A stretch of 64,000 nucleotides of DNA from Parvularcula sp039818345 (GCA_039818345.1 JBCBUC010000012.1:1-64000), one strand, 5' to 3'. Positions 27,107-36,005 are shown, numbered from the stretch's first letter. Notes: generated from the sequence alone by a model not told the origin. A program made the numbers and translations.

Positions 27107-28213
27107 TTAGCTCGGAAAAGAGCCGACTTGGCCTCGGTGCCGCAAAGCGTGGTCGCAGAGGACCAGCGCCACCATCGCCTCTGCCACCGGGACGCCGCGA
27201 ATGGCAACGCAGGGGTCATGCCTGCCTTTGGTAACAACGCTCGTATCAACGCCGGCCGAGGTCACCGTTTGGCGCGGGGTCAGGATCGAGCTTGTGGGCT
27301 TGATGGCAAGGCGGGCAACGATCGGCTGACCGGTAGAAATCCCGCCTAAAATCCCGCCCGCATGGTTGGATAGAAACGCAACCTGTCCGTCGTCGCCCAT
27401 GCGCATCTCATCGGCATTGCCGACCCCTGATAGCCGCGCAGCGGCCATCCCGTCGCCGATCTCAACCGCTTTTGCCGCGTTGATCGTCATCAGCCCAGCG
27501 GCGAGGTCGCTATCAAGCTTGCTGTAAATCGGCGCCCCAAGGCCTGCGGGAAGGCCGGTCGCTTCGATCTCGATCAGCCCGCCGAGGCTATCGCCGTCTT
27601 TTCGGGCGGTATCGAGGATGCTTTCCCAGGCCTTGGCCGCCTCTGCGTCAGGGCAGAAAAAGGGGTTGTTCTCTGTTTCGGCCCAGTCGCGCGCGCTGGC
27701 GTCGTAAGGGCCCATCGCAATCAATCCGCCGTTGATCACCACCTCTCCGAAGAGATCATCGAGCACCATGAGGGCTACGGCACCGGCGGCGACACGCGCC
27801 GCGGTTTCCCGCGCCGATGAACGCCCGCCGCCTTTATAATCGCGAAGGCCATATTTCTTATCATAGGTGAAGTCGGCGTGGCCGGGGCGATACTTATCGC
27901 GGATCTCCGTATAGTCTTTCGAGCGCTGGTCGGTGTTCCGGATCATCAGGCTGATCGGTGTTCCTGTGGTCCGAGGACCATCGGTGCGCTCATCCTCAAA
28001 AATGCCGGACAGAACCTCCACCTGATCGGCTTCTTTTCTTTGCGTGACAAAACGCGATTGGCCCGGACGGCGCCGATCGAGCGCGTTCTGAACCCGCGCA
28101 AGATCAAAGCGAATACCAGGCGGACAACCATCAATCACACAGCCAAGGGCCGGTCCGTGGCTTTCTCCCCAGGTGGTAACGCGGAACAAATGACCAAAAG
28201 AGTTATGCGACAT
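27107..28213 (-). CDS. aroC: Chorismate synthase
   Basis: This 368-aa enzyme catalyses the last step of the shikimate pathway, EPSP to chorismate, using reduced FMN. Signatures are GESHGPALGCVIDG at the N-terminus, RPGHADFTYDKKYG, and GGGRSSARET in the middle; the later FLSNHAGGILGG and GRHDPCVAIRGVPV are also typical. The length fits the family (350-370). The start is ATG 28213. It diverges from pdxH over 70 nt. Confidence 0.97.
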   Translation of the reverse strand: MSHNSFGHLFRVTTWGESHGPALGCVIDGCPPGIRFDLARVQNALDRRRPGQSRFVTQRKEADQVEVLSGIFEDERTDGPRTTGTPISLMIRNTDQRSKDYTEIRDKYRPGHADFTYDKKYGLRDYKGGGRSSARETAARVAAGAVALMVLDDLFGEVVINGGLIAMGPYDASARDWAETENNPFFCPDAEAAKAWESILDTARKDGDSLGGLIEIEATGLPAGLGAPIYSKLDSDLAAGLMTINAAKAVEIGDGMAAARLSGVGNADEMRMGDDGQVAFLSNHAGGILGGISTGQPIVARLAIKPTSSILTPRQTVTSAGVDTSVVTKGRHDPCVAIRGVPVAEAMVALVLCDHALRHRGQVGSFPS

Positions 28214-28283
28214 GGAGGTCTCTTAGACGCGAGACCCCAACGAATGGTAGCGGTCAAGCCTTTGTCAGCGTATTGATAGGCTT

Positions 28284-28967
28284 ATGAGCGACGAGTTGAT
28301 CCCCGATACCCCCACCGCTGACGACTACAAGGCCGAGGAAAAGGCACAAGAAGCCTTTGGTGTCGAGGAAGACCAGGGCGATGTCTTTGGTGAGGAGACC
28401 GAACCGCTTGAGCTTTTCAAGACATGGCTAGCCCTCGCCAAGGAGCATGAGATCAATGATCCCCATGCGATGGCCGTGGCATCTGTCGACGATACCGGCG
28501 TCCCCGATGTGCGGATGGTGCTCCTTAAAGATGTTGGGCCAGGCTTTTCGTTCTACACCAACATGGAAAGCGCGAAGGGTGATCAGCTTAAACGCAACCC
28601 GGCCGCATCCATCTGCTTTCACTGGAAATCAATCCGTCGCCAGGTGCGGGTGAGGGGTCTTGCCGAGGTAATCTCGGTGGAAAAGTCCGATGCCTATTTT
28701 GCGCGCCGAGACCGCGGTGCGCGCATCGGTGCATGGGCTAGCCAGCAATCGCGCGTGCTCGACGAACCGGATATTTTGACCCAACGCGTCGCGGACTACG
28801 AAGATCTCTATCAAGAGCAAGAGGTTCCGCGTCCACCCTTCTGGCGCGGCTTTGTGATCATGCCCGAGCAAATCGAATTCTGGGTCAACCGCCCCTTTCG
28901 TCTTCATGAGCGGAAACGCTTCACGCGGACAGAAGAAGGATGGGCCACTGAATATCTCTATCCGTAA
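28284..28967 (+). CDS. pdxH: Pyridoxamine 5'-phosphate oxidase
   Basis: This 227-aa FMN enzyme makes pyridoxal 5'-phosphate from PNP or PMP. The core starts with ELFKTWLALAKEHEINDPHAMAVASV, followed by VRMVLLKDVGPGFSFYTN, the substrate-binding IRRQVRVRG, and GAWASQQSRVL. The C-terminus EFWVNRPFRLHERKRF is diagnostic. An acidic N-terminal extension of about 45 residues precedes the core. The start is ATG 28284. Confidence 0.96.
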   Translation: MSDELIPDTPTADDYKAEEKAQEAFGVEEDQGDVFGEETEPLELFKTWLALAKEHEINDPHAMAVASVDDTGVPDVRMVLLKDVGPGFSFYTNMESAKGDQLKRNPAASICFHWKSIRRQVRVRGLAEVISVEKSDAYFARRDRGARIGAWASQQSRVLDEPDILTQRVADYEDLYQEQEVPRPPFWRGFVIMPEQIEFWVNRPFRLHERKRFTRTEEGWATEYLYP

Positions 28968-29006
28968 TGCTGAGCGCTTTCGATGGGCCAGGCACAATGC
29001 ATGCCG

Positions 29007-29843
29007 CTATTCCAGAAGGCGAAGCGGGTGTTTCCCCTCGACCATGCCCATAAAGGGCGGATAGATTGAATAGCCGACAAGTGCTTGAAGCTCCGGTGAC
29101 AGGGCACGGACCGTGTCCTTCGATAGCTCCAAAAGATAATTCTCCTGCTGGCGCATATAGGCGTCACAATATTGGTGGGTGACCGCAAACCGCGGCGCCT
29201 CAGAGCGGTTCTCGCCGCCACCATGCCAAGTGGTTCCGAGGAAAAAGACGACGGATCCCGCGGGCATAACAGCCGGTAAGGCTTCACTGATCGTCCCCTT
29301 TCGTTCATCATTCCACTGATGGCTTCCTGGGATCACCACGGTGGCGCCATTGTCTTCGGTAAAGTCATCAATCGCCCAAACCGTTGCCGCGCCTAGGGCT
29401 TGGCGAGGACGAGGTAAGCGATAAAACGCATCATCGGTATGAAGCGCTTGGGCTGCTTCGCCCGGTCGTATGTTGATGATTTGGCTTTGACTTAAAAGAA
29501 ACCCAGGACGGAAGAACTGATCCATCAGCCCCAAGATACGGGGGTGCGTCGCCAATTCATCCGTCAGCCTTGTTTTTGACAAGACGTCATAGACTCGCTG
29601 GGTTTTGTGACCCTCAAAGGCGTTGCGGCCTTTGTGATCAAGAAGGCCGAGGCCTTCCGCCTTGATGGCGCGGCAAGTCTCCTTTGAAATGATTTCCCTT
29701 AGGATCACATAGCCTTCTCGCATCAACGTTTCATAATCGTCTGCGATCTCACGGCTATGACGGAGAGATGACCGTTCGAGTTGGCGATAGGTTCCTGCGT
29801 GGTCTTGGTCTTGATAGCTGTTGAACGTTTCCTCAGACGACAT
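29007..29843 (-). CDS. Phytanoyl-CoA dioxygenase (PhyH) family Fe(II)/2-oxoglutarate oxygenase
   Basis: This 278-aa protein has the metal ligands His135 and Asp137 (ALHTDDAFY) and the distal His207 (TTWHGGGENRS). An Arg a few residues on would bind 2-oxoglutarate. The beta-helix core is preceded by the PhyH-typical REGYVILREI. The substrate is unknown; the family includes lipid, ectoine and small-molecule hydroxylases. I chose ATG 29843 because AGGAGG lies 6 nt upstream; the open frame runs much further back but overlaps the tetR gene. It is the second gene of a tetR-phyH operon. Confidence 0.88.
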   Translation of the reverse strand: MSSEETFNSYQDQDHAGTYRQLERSSLRHSREIADDYETLMREGYVILREIISKETCRAIKAEGLGLLDHKGRNAFEGHKTQRVYDVLSKTRLTDELATHPRILGLMDQFFRPGFLLSQSQIINIRPGEAAQALHTDDAFYRLPRPRQALGAATVWAIDDFTEDNGATVVIPGSHQWNDERKGTISEALPAVMPAGSVVFFLGTTWHGGGENRSEAPRFAVTHQYCDAYMRQQENYLLELSKDTVRALSPELQALVGYSIYPPFMGMVEGKHPLRLLE

Positions 29844-30459
29844 CTGATCCTCCTTGTTTTTGTTCTGGGTGACGACGAAGGCCAATAGCACCTTCGATGA
29901 AGCGCCAGATTTGTTCGTGCAAACGATGGCGATCAGGACGCCGCTGACTGAGAACAGCCTGATCGATCGCAAGGCGCAGGCCACCCATGAGGGATGCGAT
30001 GGCGATGTGCGGATCGAGGTTGGGGTCCACGGCGCCGCTTCTTTGTCCGGCGCGTAAGTTGCGGGCACCTTCCGCAAGAAGGTCCTCCATATGCGCGCGT
30101 TCAACGTCCAGCACTTGCGGCTCCCGCCCAAGCCTTCCAGCGACAAGGGGTGCAAACGGATGATCATAGTGATAGTCGATCAGTGCACGCGCACGGTCTC
30201 TTTCCCGCTCTTGCCAGGATATCCCCGGAGAGTCGTCATTTCCGAAGGTGATCTCGCGAAGTGGGCCGTAGAAACGATCGACCACCGCAGCGATCAACCC
30301 GGTCTTTGACCCAAAGTGGTGATAGGCCACACCCACCGACAATCCTGCGCGTTTGGCAACGGCGAGCATTTCAAGATGACCGCCCGTATCGATCAGCTCA
30401 GATTGAGCTGCGTCGATGAGCCGGACATCGCTTCTGAGCCGCGCTGGTTCCTTGGCCAT
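29833..30459 (-). CDS. TetR-family transcriptional regulator
   Basis: This 208-aa regulator has the N-terminal helix-turn-helix at about residues 31-52 (EMLAVAKRAGLSVGVAYHHFG, with the typical AYHHFGSK), and a helical ligand domain. The start is ATG 30459, with AGAGG 7-8 nt upstream; a GTG/ATG further up would put the start inside the operator palindrome. Its 3' end overlaps the phyH start by 11 nt, so the two are co-transcribed. It probably represses its own operon through the palindrome at 30475-30494. Confidence 0.92.
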   Translation of the reverse strand: MAKEPARLRSDVRLIDAAQSELIDTGGHLEMLAVAKRAGLSVGVAYHHFGSKTGLIAAVVDRFYGPLREITFGNDDSPGISWQERERDRARALIDYHYDHPFAPLVAGRLGREPQVLDVERAHMEDLLAEGARNLRAGQRSGAVDPNLDPHIAIASLMGGLRLAIDQAVLSQRRPDRHRLHEQIWRFIEGAIGLRRHPEQKQGGSDVV

Positions 30460-30474
30460 TTTCAACCTCTCAAC

Positions 30475-30494
30475 TTGAAATGAATTCAATTCAA
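30475..30494. promoter_or_regulatory. Palindromic operator candidate for the TetR regulator
   Basis: The 20 bp TTGAAATGAATTCAATTCAA is palindromic at 18 of 20 positions around TGAATTCA. It lies just upstream of the tetR ribosome binding site, where autorepression operators of TetR-type genes sit. The half-site TTGAAATGA recurs in the perfect repeat at 35979-35989. Confidence 0.7.
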
Positions 30495-30726
30495 CTATAA
30501 TAACGGTTCTCAGTCAATGGTATCCTCTGCTCTTGCTGGCGAAACTGGCTTTCCTAATCCGGCTGGGGGCAGGGTCAGAATTGCATGAACCGAGGCGCGG
30601 CTTAGTCGCGGCTCCCGCGAACAGAGATCGATCGCGTGGTGGCCGCGCATAAGCCGACAAAGTCACAACTGCGCCTACTGACGAACCGATGGTCAGTCGC
30701 GCCTGGATCGACGCAAGAACGATAGC
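30495..30726. other. Non-coding gap between tetR and an alpha/beta hydrolase gene
   Basis: I see no ORF worth calling here. The stretch next to tetR is AT-rich (TATAAT-like sequence at 30495-30502 read on either strand) and likely holds the tetR promoter. A short inverted repeat ACTGAC/GTCAGT at 30677-30697 lies just past the hydrolase stop but has no T run. Confidence 0.35.
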
Positions 30727-31689
30727 TTATAGATCAAGTTCGGGTGACTGCTGACCTTGCGCACTATTCTCGAAAGCCATAGCGGCTTCCACCACCAGGT
30801 CGGGATCCGTAAACGTCAATTGATGGTCCGGCGACGTTGAAATCACCCTTTGTGTACGCTCATTGAGCTGTGCCAGGCGGATTTGTGCTGCCTCCCAATC
30901 CTGTTCGAACGGAACAGAAGGATCTGTACGCCGTGACAAGACCGTAACCGGAAGAGAAGTGTTGATCGGTGGAAGCTTGCTGAGATAGTCAACGTTCGCA
31001 TCAACGCTCGTTGATTCGTCAGCAACTGTTGCAATTGTGATGGGGCGGATAACCCGAGCCTTCATGGCCTGTTGGATGTGATCCGGCGCGCTGCTCGGTG
31101 CGGGGGCTAGGCCCAAAAGCCGCGGGATGCCGACATACGACATCACCGATCCGAGCCTCATTGTTCGTGCGCCTGATTTTGATTGATCAGCATAAAGCTC
31201 AATGAATTCTGTATCGACTGCGTCAACGAGAACGAGACCTGCGATGCGTTCGGGGTGTTTCCGCGCATAGGCTTGAACGATCAGCCCGCCAAACGAATGG
31301 CCCAGCAAAACGATCGTATCGGATTGGGCCTTTTGCTCAATCACGTCATCGAGGTCGCGGACAATCGCTTCGATGGTGCGCGGCCGTGGTCCGCGGTCAC
31401 TCCATCCATGGCCTGCGCGGTCGTACCGGCAAACCTGCGCCCGTTCAGCAAGACGATGAAAGACCACCTCCCAGTCAAGCGAACTGGCCCCTGCACCGGC
31501 CTCCAACATGTAGGTCACGCCGCTCGATTGTCCGGCACATTCAACATGGAGGGAACGATCACCGATGTCTAAAAAAGAGCCGGGTGCGGGATAAAGGATT
31601 TCGTCGTGCGCCCGTCTTTTGGTCTCAAGTGCCCATAAAGCGGCAACACCAACCACAAGCACGATCATGATCCCAAGGATGATCTTCAT
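30727..31689 (-). CDS. Alpha/beta hydrolase with N-terminal membrane anchor or signal
   Basis: This 320-aa hydrolase begins with a hydrophobic segment (about residues 3-19, ILGIMIVLVVGVAALWAL) that could be a signal anchor, placing the enzyme in the periplasm. The nucleophile Ser is in LLGHSFGGLIVQ, and a late SPDHQLTF supplies His. The early CRYDRAGHGWSD is typical of the family. The substrate is unknown. The start is ATG 31689. It stands alone between the tetR unit and the matrixin pair. Confidence 0.85.
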   Translation of the reverse strand: MKIILGIMIVLVVGVAALWALETKRRAHDEILYPAPGSFLDIGDRSLHVECAGQSSGVTYMLEAGAGASSLDWEVVFHRLAERAQVCRYDRAGHGWSDRGPRPRTIEAIVRDLDDVIEQKAQSDTIVLLGHSFGGLIVQAYARKHPERIAGLVLVDAVDTEFIELYADQSKSGARTMRLGSVMSYVGIPRLLGLAPAPSSAPDHIQQAMKARVIRPITIATVADESTSVDANVDYLSKLPPINTSLPVTVLSRRTDPSVPFEQDWEAAQIRLAQLNERTQRVISTSPDHQLTFTDPDLVVEAAMAFENSAQGQQSPELDL

Positions 31690-31813
31690 TCGGTGTATCT
31701 CTACGGTTTATAGGTGACTTCTACCAGGTTCATCATCGAGATCGAACAGGTAACTCAAGAAGAATTGTAACAAAATCAAGCCTGTCGCCGCTCATCGACC
31801 GAATTGCCTCCTG

Positions 31814-33832
31814 TCAGTCTCCTGTTTGATCTCCGTCGTCTTTGGCAACAAGGGGGGTGCCAAACTGGGCAAAAGACAGTTGCACGAGCAGTGAACGCCC
31901 TTGGTTTTCTGCGCCATCGGCCCCGTCGAGTTGAAGGAGCGTCAATGGGCCATTGCCGGTTGCGCGGTAGGCCGTGCCGGTCGCCACGCCGTCCTGCACG
32001 GCAACACCAAAGGTGTCTCCATCGTCAAGCGGAACTCCTTCTGCGGAGATACGGACGAAAAGATCCAGCGTGGGGTCACTATTCAGTCTAATGAACAAGG
32101 GTAGGTTAAACCGCAAATTGGATGCAAACGTATAGGGCGTGAAATCGCCGCTCTGACCAATCGCATCGAGATTGATATCCCACACTTGATCAATTTCGAC
32201 TTGTTCACCCCCGTCATCTCCGAGGACCAGCCGACCTGTCATCAAAGAAACTTCTGTAAACGTCGGTATAACCGTCTGGTCGATACCAGTGGTGAGAATA
32301 TTCGCCCCCGTTAGAAAACGTCCCTGACTAAACTGCTCGATGAACACATCGCGGTTAAACCGTTCGGCTAGGGCGGTGTTGCCTGCGGCGACGAAGACGT
32401 TCCCTGTCGGGATGTTTGTCAGATCCTGAACGGGATTGGCCGAAAAGTTCTGTGCCAGCGAGACCTCGTTTAAAATGAGATCGATATCCTCTGCCATCGG
32501 TGTGCCAGCATAAATCACGCTGGTTTCATCTGGCGCAAATTCCACGGCCGATTCCGTGGCCGCAGCATAACCTTCTTCGGGGAAATTGTTTTGACCGAGC
32601 AATGATCCCAACCCGGTGAGGCCGCTAAAACGTCCCGGTGAATAAGGTGTGCCGTCAACGGCTTCAATATCCACGGTGACGTTAGAGCCTGCGGGCACTG
32701 GCAGTTCATAAACACCGCTGACCACGGCATCTAAGGGGTCAGGAAATGGGATTGCGTTGAAAAATCCCTGCGGAATGGGTTCAGCGTCGGCGACGATGAG
32801 AGACTGCGTTTTGCCAGAAAAAGTCATCACGGTACGGCGTTCTTCCAGGCCATTGCTGATAATTGCTGTGACCGCTGCGCCAATGATGGCTTGGTTATCT
32901 TGGTGCACTTCGCCTTTGATCACATCATAAGCCTCATCAAACGCGATATCGCCTTGATCAGCTTGGACCGCCGCTAAACCTTCATCAGCGCTCCCCTCGG
33001 GATAGTAGTAAGCCGACCAAGCCAGATCGTCTTCGCTCAGTGATCGCCGTGAGAGTTGATCGGGATTGAAGACCGGGTTCATGGTTGGCTCTTCTGAATC
33101 AATGTCCGAAAACTGATTCATATGCGAATGGGTGAGGCCATGGCTGTGCCCAAACTCATGTGTGATGACAGCCCGGAGATCGATCCCGTCTTCTGGATCG
33201 ACACTCCAATCAACGCTAGGGTTCAGAACCACGTCATTGTCGAAAATCGTGCCGCCAGGATATTCACCTGCCGGAAAGTCCGTATCTCCGTCTCCATCGA
33301 TGTCTTGGCACGTATTTTCGCCTTCCAATTCTGGCGAGAATACATCCGGGTCGCCATCATTATCGATGTCTTGCCCTGCGATAAGTTCTGCCGGTCCAAT
33401 AAAAGACGAAGAAAGCGAGCGCGCGTTTCCATTGAACGAAACAAAGGAAATTTCGTTGACAAAGTCTGACGACGCAAAAGTCGTCTCAGGAATACTCTGT
33501 GAGCCAATCAAATTGAAATGGATGAATGACGATGGATTGGCGTTCCAGACTTCAAACGCTGCACTGATCTCCTGTTCGATATCAGCGATTTCAAGCCCTT
33601 CTGGAATGAACGAGGAGTCAAAAACGTAATTGACCACTGCGCAGCGTTCAGCCCATAGTTGCGGGATCTGCTCAGCCTCCTGAAAGACGATCGGAAGACC
33701 AGGGAATTCAATGGGCGCTGCACCAACAACATATTGAAACCCAGTGAACGAACGCCCCGGAACACCTTGGGCAGAGCTTTGGCTAATGATATAAATCAAT
33801 ATGCTGAATGACAGTGTAAGCGCTTTTTTCAT
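31814..33832 (-). CDS. Secreted matrixin-type zinc metalloprotease
   Basis: This 672-aa protein has a signal peptide (MKKALTLSFSILIYIISQSS, cleavage near residue 22). The metzincin motif HEFGHSHGLTH (His225, Glu226, His229, His235) is followed by a Met-turn at Met251 (PTMNP), which is the M10/matrixin layout. Two Asp-rich calcium loops of EF-hand or thrombospondin-3 style (DIDNDGDPD near 155-163, DIDGDGDTD near 177-185) precede the active site. After about residue 285 comes a long region of beta-rich sequence with a carboxypeptidase-regulatory-like start and no recognised catalytic motif. There is no obvious anchoring signal at the C-terminus. I chose ATG 33832 over 33868 because the signal peptide begins there. 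It follows its companion gene directly. Confidence 0.85.
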   Translation of the reverse strand: MKKALTLSFSILIYIISQSSAQGVPGRSFTGFQYVVGAAPIEFPGLPIVFQEAEQIPQLWAERCAVVNYVFDSSFIPEGLEIADIEQEISAAFEVWNANPSSFIHFNLIGSQSIPETTFASSDFVNEISFVSFNGNARSLSSSFIGPAELIAGQDIDNDGDPDVFSPELEGENTCQDIDGDGDTDFPAGEYPGGTIFDNDVVLNPSVDWSVDPEDGIDLRAVITHEFGHSHGLTHSHMNQFSDIDSEEPTMNPVFNPDQLSRRSLSEDDLAWSAYYYPEGSADEGLAAVQADQGDIAFDEAYDVIKGEVHQDNQAIIGAAVTAIISNGLEERRTVMTFSGKTQSLIVADAEPIPQGFFNAIPFPDPLDAVVSGVYELPVPAGSNVTVDIEAVDGTPYSPGRFSGLTGLGSLLGQNNFPEEGYAAATESAVEFAPDETSVIYAGTPMAEDIDLILNEVSLAQNFSANPVQDLTNIPTGNVFVAAGNTALAERFNRDVFIEQFSQGRFLTGANILTTGIDQTVIPTFTEVSLMTGRLVLGDDGGEQVEIDQVWDINLDAIGQSGDFTPYTFASNLRFNLPLFIRLNSDPTLDLFVRISAEGVPLDDGDTFGVAVQDGVATGTAYRATGNGPLTLLQLDGADGAENQGRSLLVQLSFAQFGTPLVAKDDGDQTGD

Positions 33833-33868
33833 TGTCCTGCCTTCTTTGTCTGATTGTTTTACCATCAA

Positions 33869-34372
33869 TTAGCGATAGTTCCGGATTGTCTCGATGAAAC
33901 GGGTGACTGAAACAGGAGAAGTGCTGCCCTCGACCACCACTTCAGCGTCGTTTCCCTCTCCCCGGATCGGGAAGAACCCCTCGCCGAAACTTGCTAATTC
34001 GTACAGGCTGCTGTCTGTTTCCGTCAGTAATAGGACAGAATCGCCGTCGGTATGCAGGGGCAAAACGCTGCCCATGTCGACGGCAAAAGGAACGGGTCCT
34101 CCCATGTAAATGCCGCCAGGTGTGACCACGGTGACGGTGGCTTGGTCGCGACCGAAAAGCGTCTCACTGACCGCAAACGTCGTTTCTGTTGTCACCCGTT
34201 GATCGACCATCTTCGTCTCGGATGAGACAGGTCGGCCAATAATACCGATGTCGGATAATTGGACCACGTTTTTAAGGTCCGCGCGATGCCACATATCGGC
34301 TGAGGCTGATGACGACAGCACACAAAGCGCAAAGACCAGTATCCCAACGGCCGATTTCACGATCGATATCAT
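33869..34372 (-). CDS. Secreted protein of unknown function, partner of the matrixin gene
   Basis: This 167-aa protein has a Sec signal peptide (about residues 1-25, cleavage after SSASA). The mature protein looks beta-rich (VVQLSDIGIIGRPVSSET, ATVTVVTPGG) with no cysteine and no catalytic motif that I recognise. GGGGGA lies about 7 nt before ATG 34372. It is immediately upstream of, and surely co-transcribed with, the matrixin gene. A role as chaperone, inhibitor or substrate of the protease is possible but is only inference from gene order. Confidence 0.78.
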   Translation of the reverse strand: MISIVKSAVGILVFALCVLSSSASADMWHRADLKNVVQLSDIGIIGRPVSSETKMVDQRVTTETTFAVSETLFGRDQATVTVVTPGGIYMGGPVPFAVDMGSVLPLHTDGDSVLLLTETDSSLYELASFGEGFFPIRGEGNDAEVVVEGSTSPVSVTRFIETIRNYR

Positions 34373-34555
34373 TGTCGATTCCCCCTCGTTTCGTGCGTGT
34401 TTCGATGGTGGTCACGCGCTTTTTCTTCGGCGCCGCAAGAACCGGGCCAAATGTTATAATGTAGGTTAGGGATTTTGTTTGTGACAAGTCAACGAGTGTA
34501 AATTGTCTAATCTTATCATATATTAGACTCTGGTTTCGCTCGCCGATTTGCTGCC
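34373..34555. promoter_or_regulatory. AT-rich region upstream of the matrixin pair, with stem-loop
   Basis: This 183-nt gap is clearly more AT-rich than its surroundings. GTCTAAT (34505-34511) and ATTAGAC (34522-34528) form a perfect 7-bp inverted repeat with a 10-nt loop. On the minus strand a TTGTCA followed after 18 nt by TACATT could be a promoter for the 167-aa gene. The repeat could be an operator or a weak terminator of the upstream outer-membrane gene; it has no adjacent T run. Confidence 0.4.
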
Positions 34556-35911
34556 TTAAAATGAGTAGGTCGCTTGCACGTAACCGAAAAGGGTGCGGTT
34601 GCCGTCTGGGCCATCGGGGACGGTCTTTGTGAATTCGCCAAAGAGAAACGCTGACCCCCCGATCTCAAAAACGACGGGCTTGTTCTGCGGAAGATAGCGC
34701 ACACGGCTATCGAGGGTGTGCCCCATAAACGTTCCTGACTGGCCTGTTGGATCACGCAGGCGAGCGATCTGGAATTGATCTGTGCTCGATGCGAGAAAGG
34801 CGGCGGAATAGGCAAGCCGCGCATCGAACCGTTTGCCCGGCGTGACCTCAATCCGTGCCCCCGGGGCGTTCATGTTGGAATAGGTGAGGGGGCCGTGGAG
34901 CGAGGTGTTGTTAAGATCCGTTCGCCTGGAGCCGAAGAGTCGTTCATAAGTACCAAACTTATCATCATTCGGATCATCATCACCGCTCGCGTAATACCAC
35001 TCCGCAGCAAGCCTGGGGGTCCACGGCACATCCCAGGTGTAGCCGAGGATAGCGATCACCCGCTCAGCCCAAACATCGAGGTCCTCATCATCGTTGCGCT
35101 CGCTCGTTGCGTGACGGGTGCCAAAGCGGATGGAAGGCTCAAGATCGAGGTCCCATCGACCAGGCGCTTTGGGCCGATAAAGACGGAGGCCGGGATAGAG
35201 AATTTCTCGATTGGGGGTTTCGAATTCATCCCCATCATCCTCATAAAGAGCATAAGTAAAGCCTTCGACCCAAAGGTCCGAGATGAGGTGAGGGATTGCG
35301 TCTTTGCGCCGGTAATGAATGCCGCCGAGGTAGCGTTTCCACTGCTCATCATCACCGTCGAATTCGTTTCTGGCAGCGCCTTCGCGGTCCCGCGGTTCTC
35401 GGTTGACCGGAACGACGCCAAAGATGTGTAGCATGTCTCCCCGGTCATTCGTGCTCGTATGATGCACACCGGTAAAGGCGCGAATGACATTGGCGTAGCT
35501 CACGCGCTCGACTTGTCTTTTAGAGCTTATGCTGACGGTCTGCCGCCCGATCACCGTGCCGCCGCGCGACCCTGACCCAAGAAGCCCTCGTGTATCGAGC
35601 CGGACATAGGCCTGAAGGAGATCGGACGCGTTGACGAAGCTTCCTGACAGTGGGGTGGCTTCATCGTCAAAGAAGGCGCGGCTGTCTTGGATCTCGAACC
35701 CGAGGGCCACCGGCCCTTTGTCAGCTTCCACCTTAAAAAGACCGCGGGTGAAAAGGGCTTGGTCACTACCCCTCAGTCCACGGCGGAATTGACCGTCCAA
35801 GCTCTCATACCGGGCGCGGAGTTCGCCATCAATGATGATCTGTGGCGATGTTGTCGCCTCCGCTGAGCTTAGCCACGCCAGCAATCCTGCGATCATGCCC
35901 AGCAGCCGCAT
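34556..35911 (-). CDS. Alginate-export-type outer-membrane beta-barrel protein
   Basis: This 451-aa protein has a signal peptide (about 1-19) and a sequence of alternating polar/hydrophobic strands ending in the outer-membrane signature YVQATYSF with C-terminal Phe. N-terminal IDGELRARYESLDGQFR and the later GRQTVSISSKRQVERVSY fit the Alginate_exp family (AlgE-like porins). No alginate or polysaccharide biosynthesis genes are nearby, so the exported or imported compound is unknown. It diverges from the glyoxalase gene over 157 nt that contain a perfect inverted repeat. Confidence 0.82.
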   Translation of the reverse strand: MRLLGMIAGLLAWLSSAEATTSPQIIIDGELRARYESLDGQFRRGLRGSDQALFTRGLFKVEADKGPVALGFEIQDSRAFFDDEATPLSGSFVNASDLLQAYVRLDTRGLLGSGSRGGTVIGRQTVSISSKRQVERVSYANVIRAFTGVHHTSTNDRGDMLHIFGVVPVNREPRDREGAARNEFDGDDEQWKRYLGGIHYRRKDAIPHLISDLWVEGFTYALYEDDGDEFETPNREILYPGLRLYRPKAPGRWDLDLEPSIRFGTRHATSERNDDEDLDVWAERVIAILGYTWDVPWTPRLAAEWYYASGDDDPNDDKFGTYERLFGSRRTDLNNTSLHGPLTYSNMNAPGARIEVTPGKRFDARLAYSAAFLASSTDQFQIARLRDPTGQSGTFMGHTLDSRVRYLPQNKPVVFEIGGSAFLFGEFTKTVPDGPDGNRTLFGYVQATYSF

Positions 35912-35957
35912 TGGCCATCCCCGATACCCCTGGGATAACCGATAGCTGATTGTGATA

Positions 35958-35989
35958 TCATTTCAATGGACGGCGAAGCATTGAAATGA
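35958..35989. promoter_or_regulatory. Perfect 11-bp inverted repeat, operator candidate
   Basis: TCATTTCAATG (35958-35968) and CATTGAAATGA (35979-35989) are exact reverse complements separated by 10 nt; arm centres are 21 bp apart, two helical turns. The site is between the divergent outer-membrane protein and glyoxalase genes. Its half-site shares TTGAAATGA with the TetR palindrome at 30475-30494. Confidence 0.65.
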
Positions 35990-36005
35990 ACTTTATCCGG
36001 TCAGA

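Noticed and set aside
29844..30167. Extended PhyH frame to 30167
   Set aside because: It runs through the tetR coding region in another frame and lacks PhyH similarity, while AGGAGG precedes ATG 29843.
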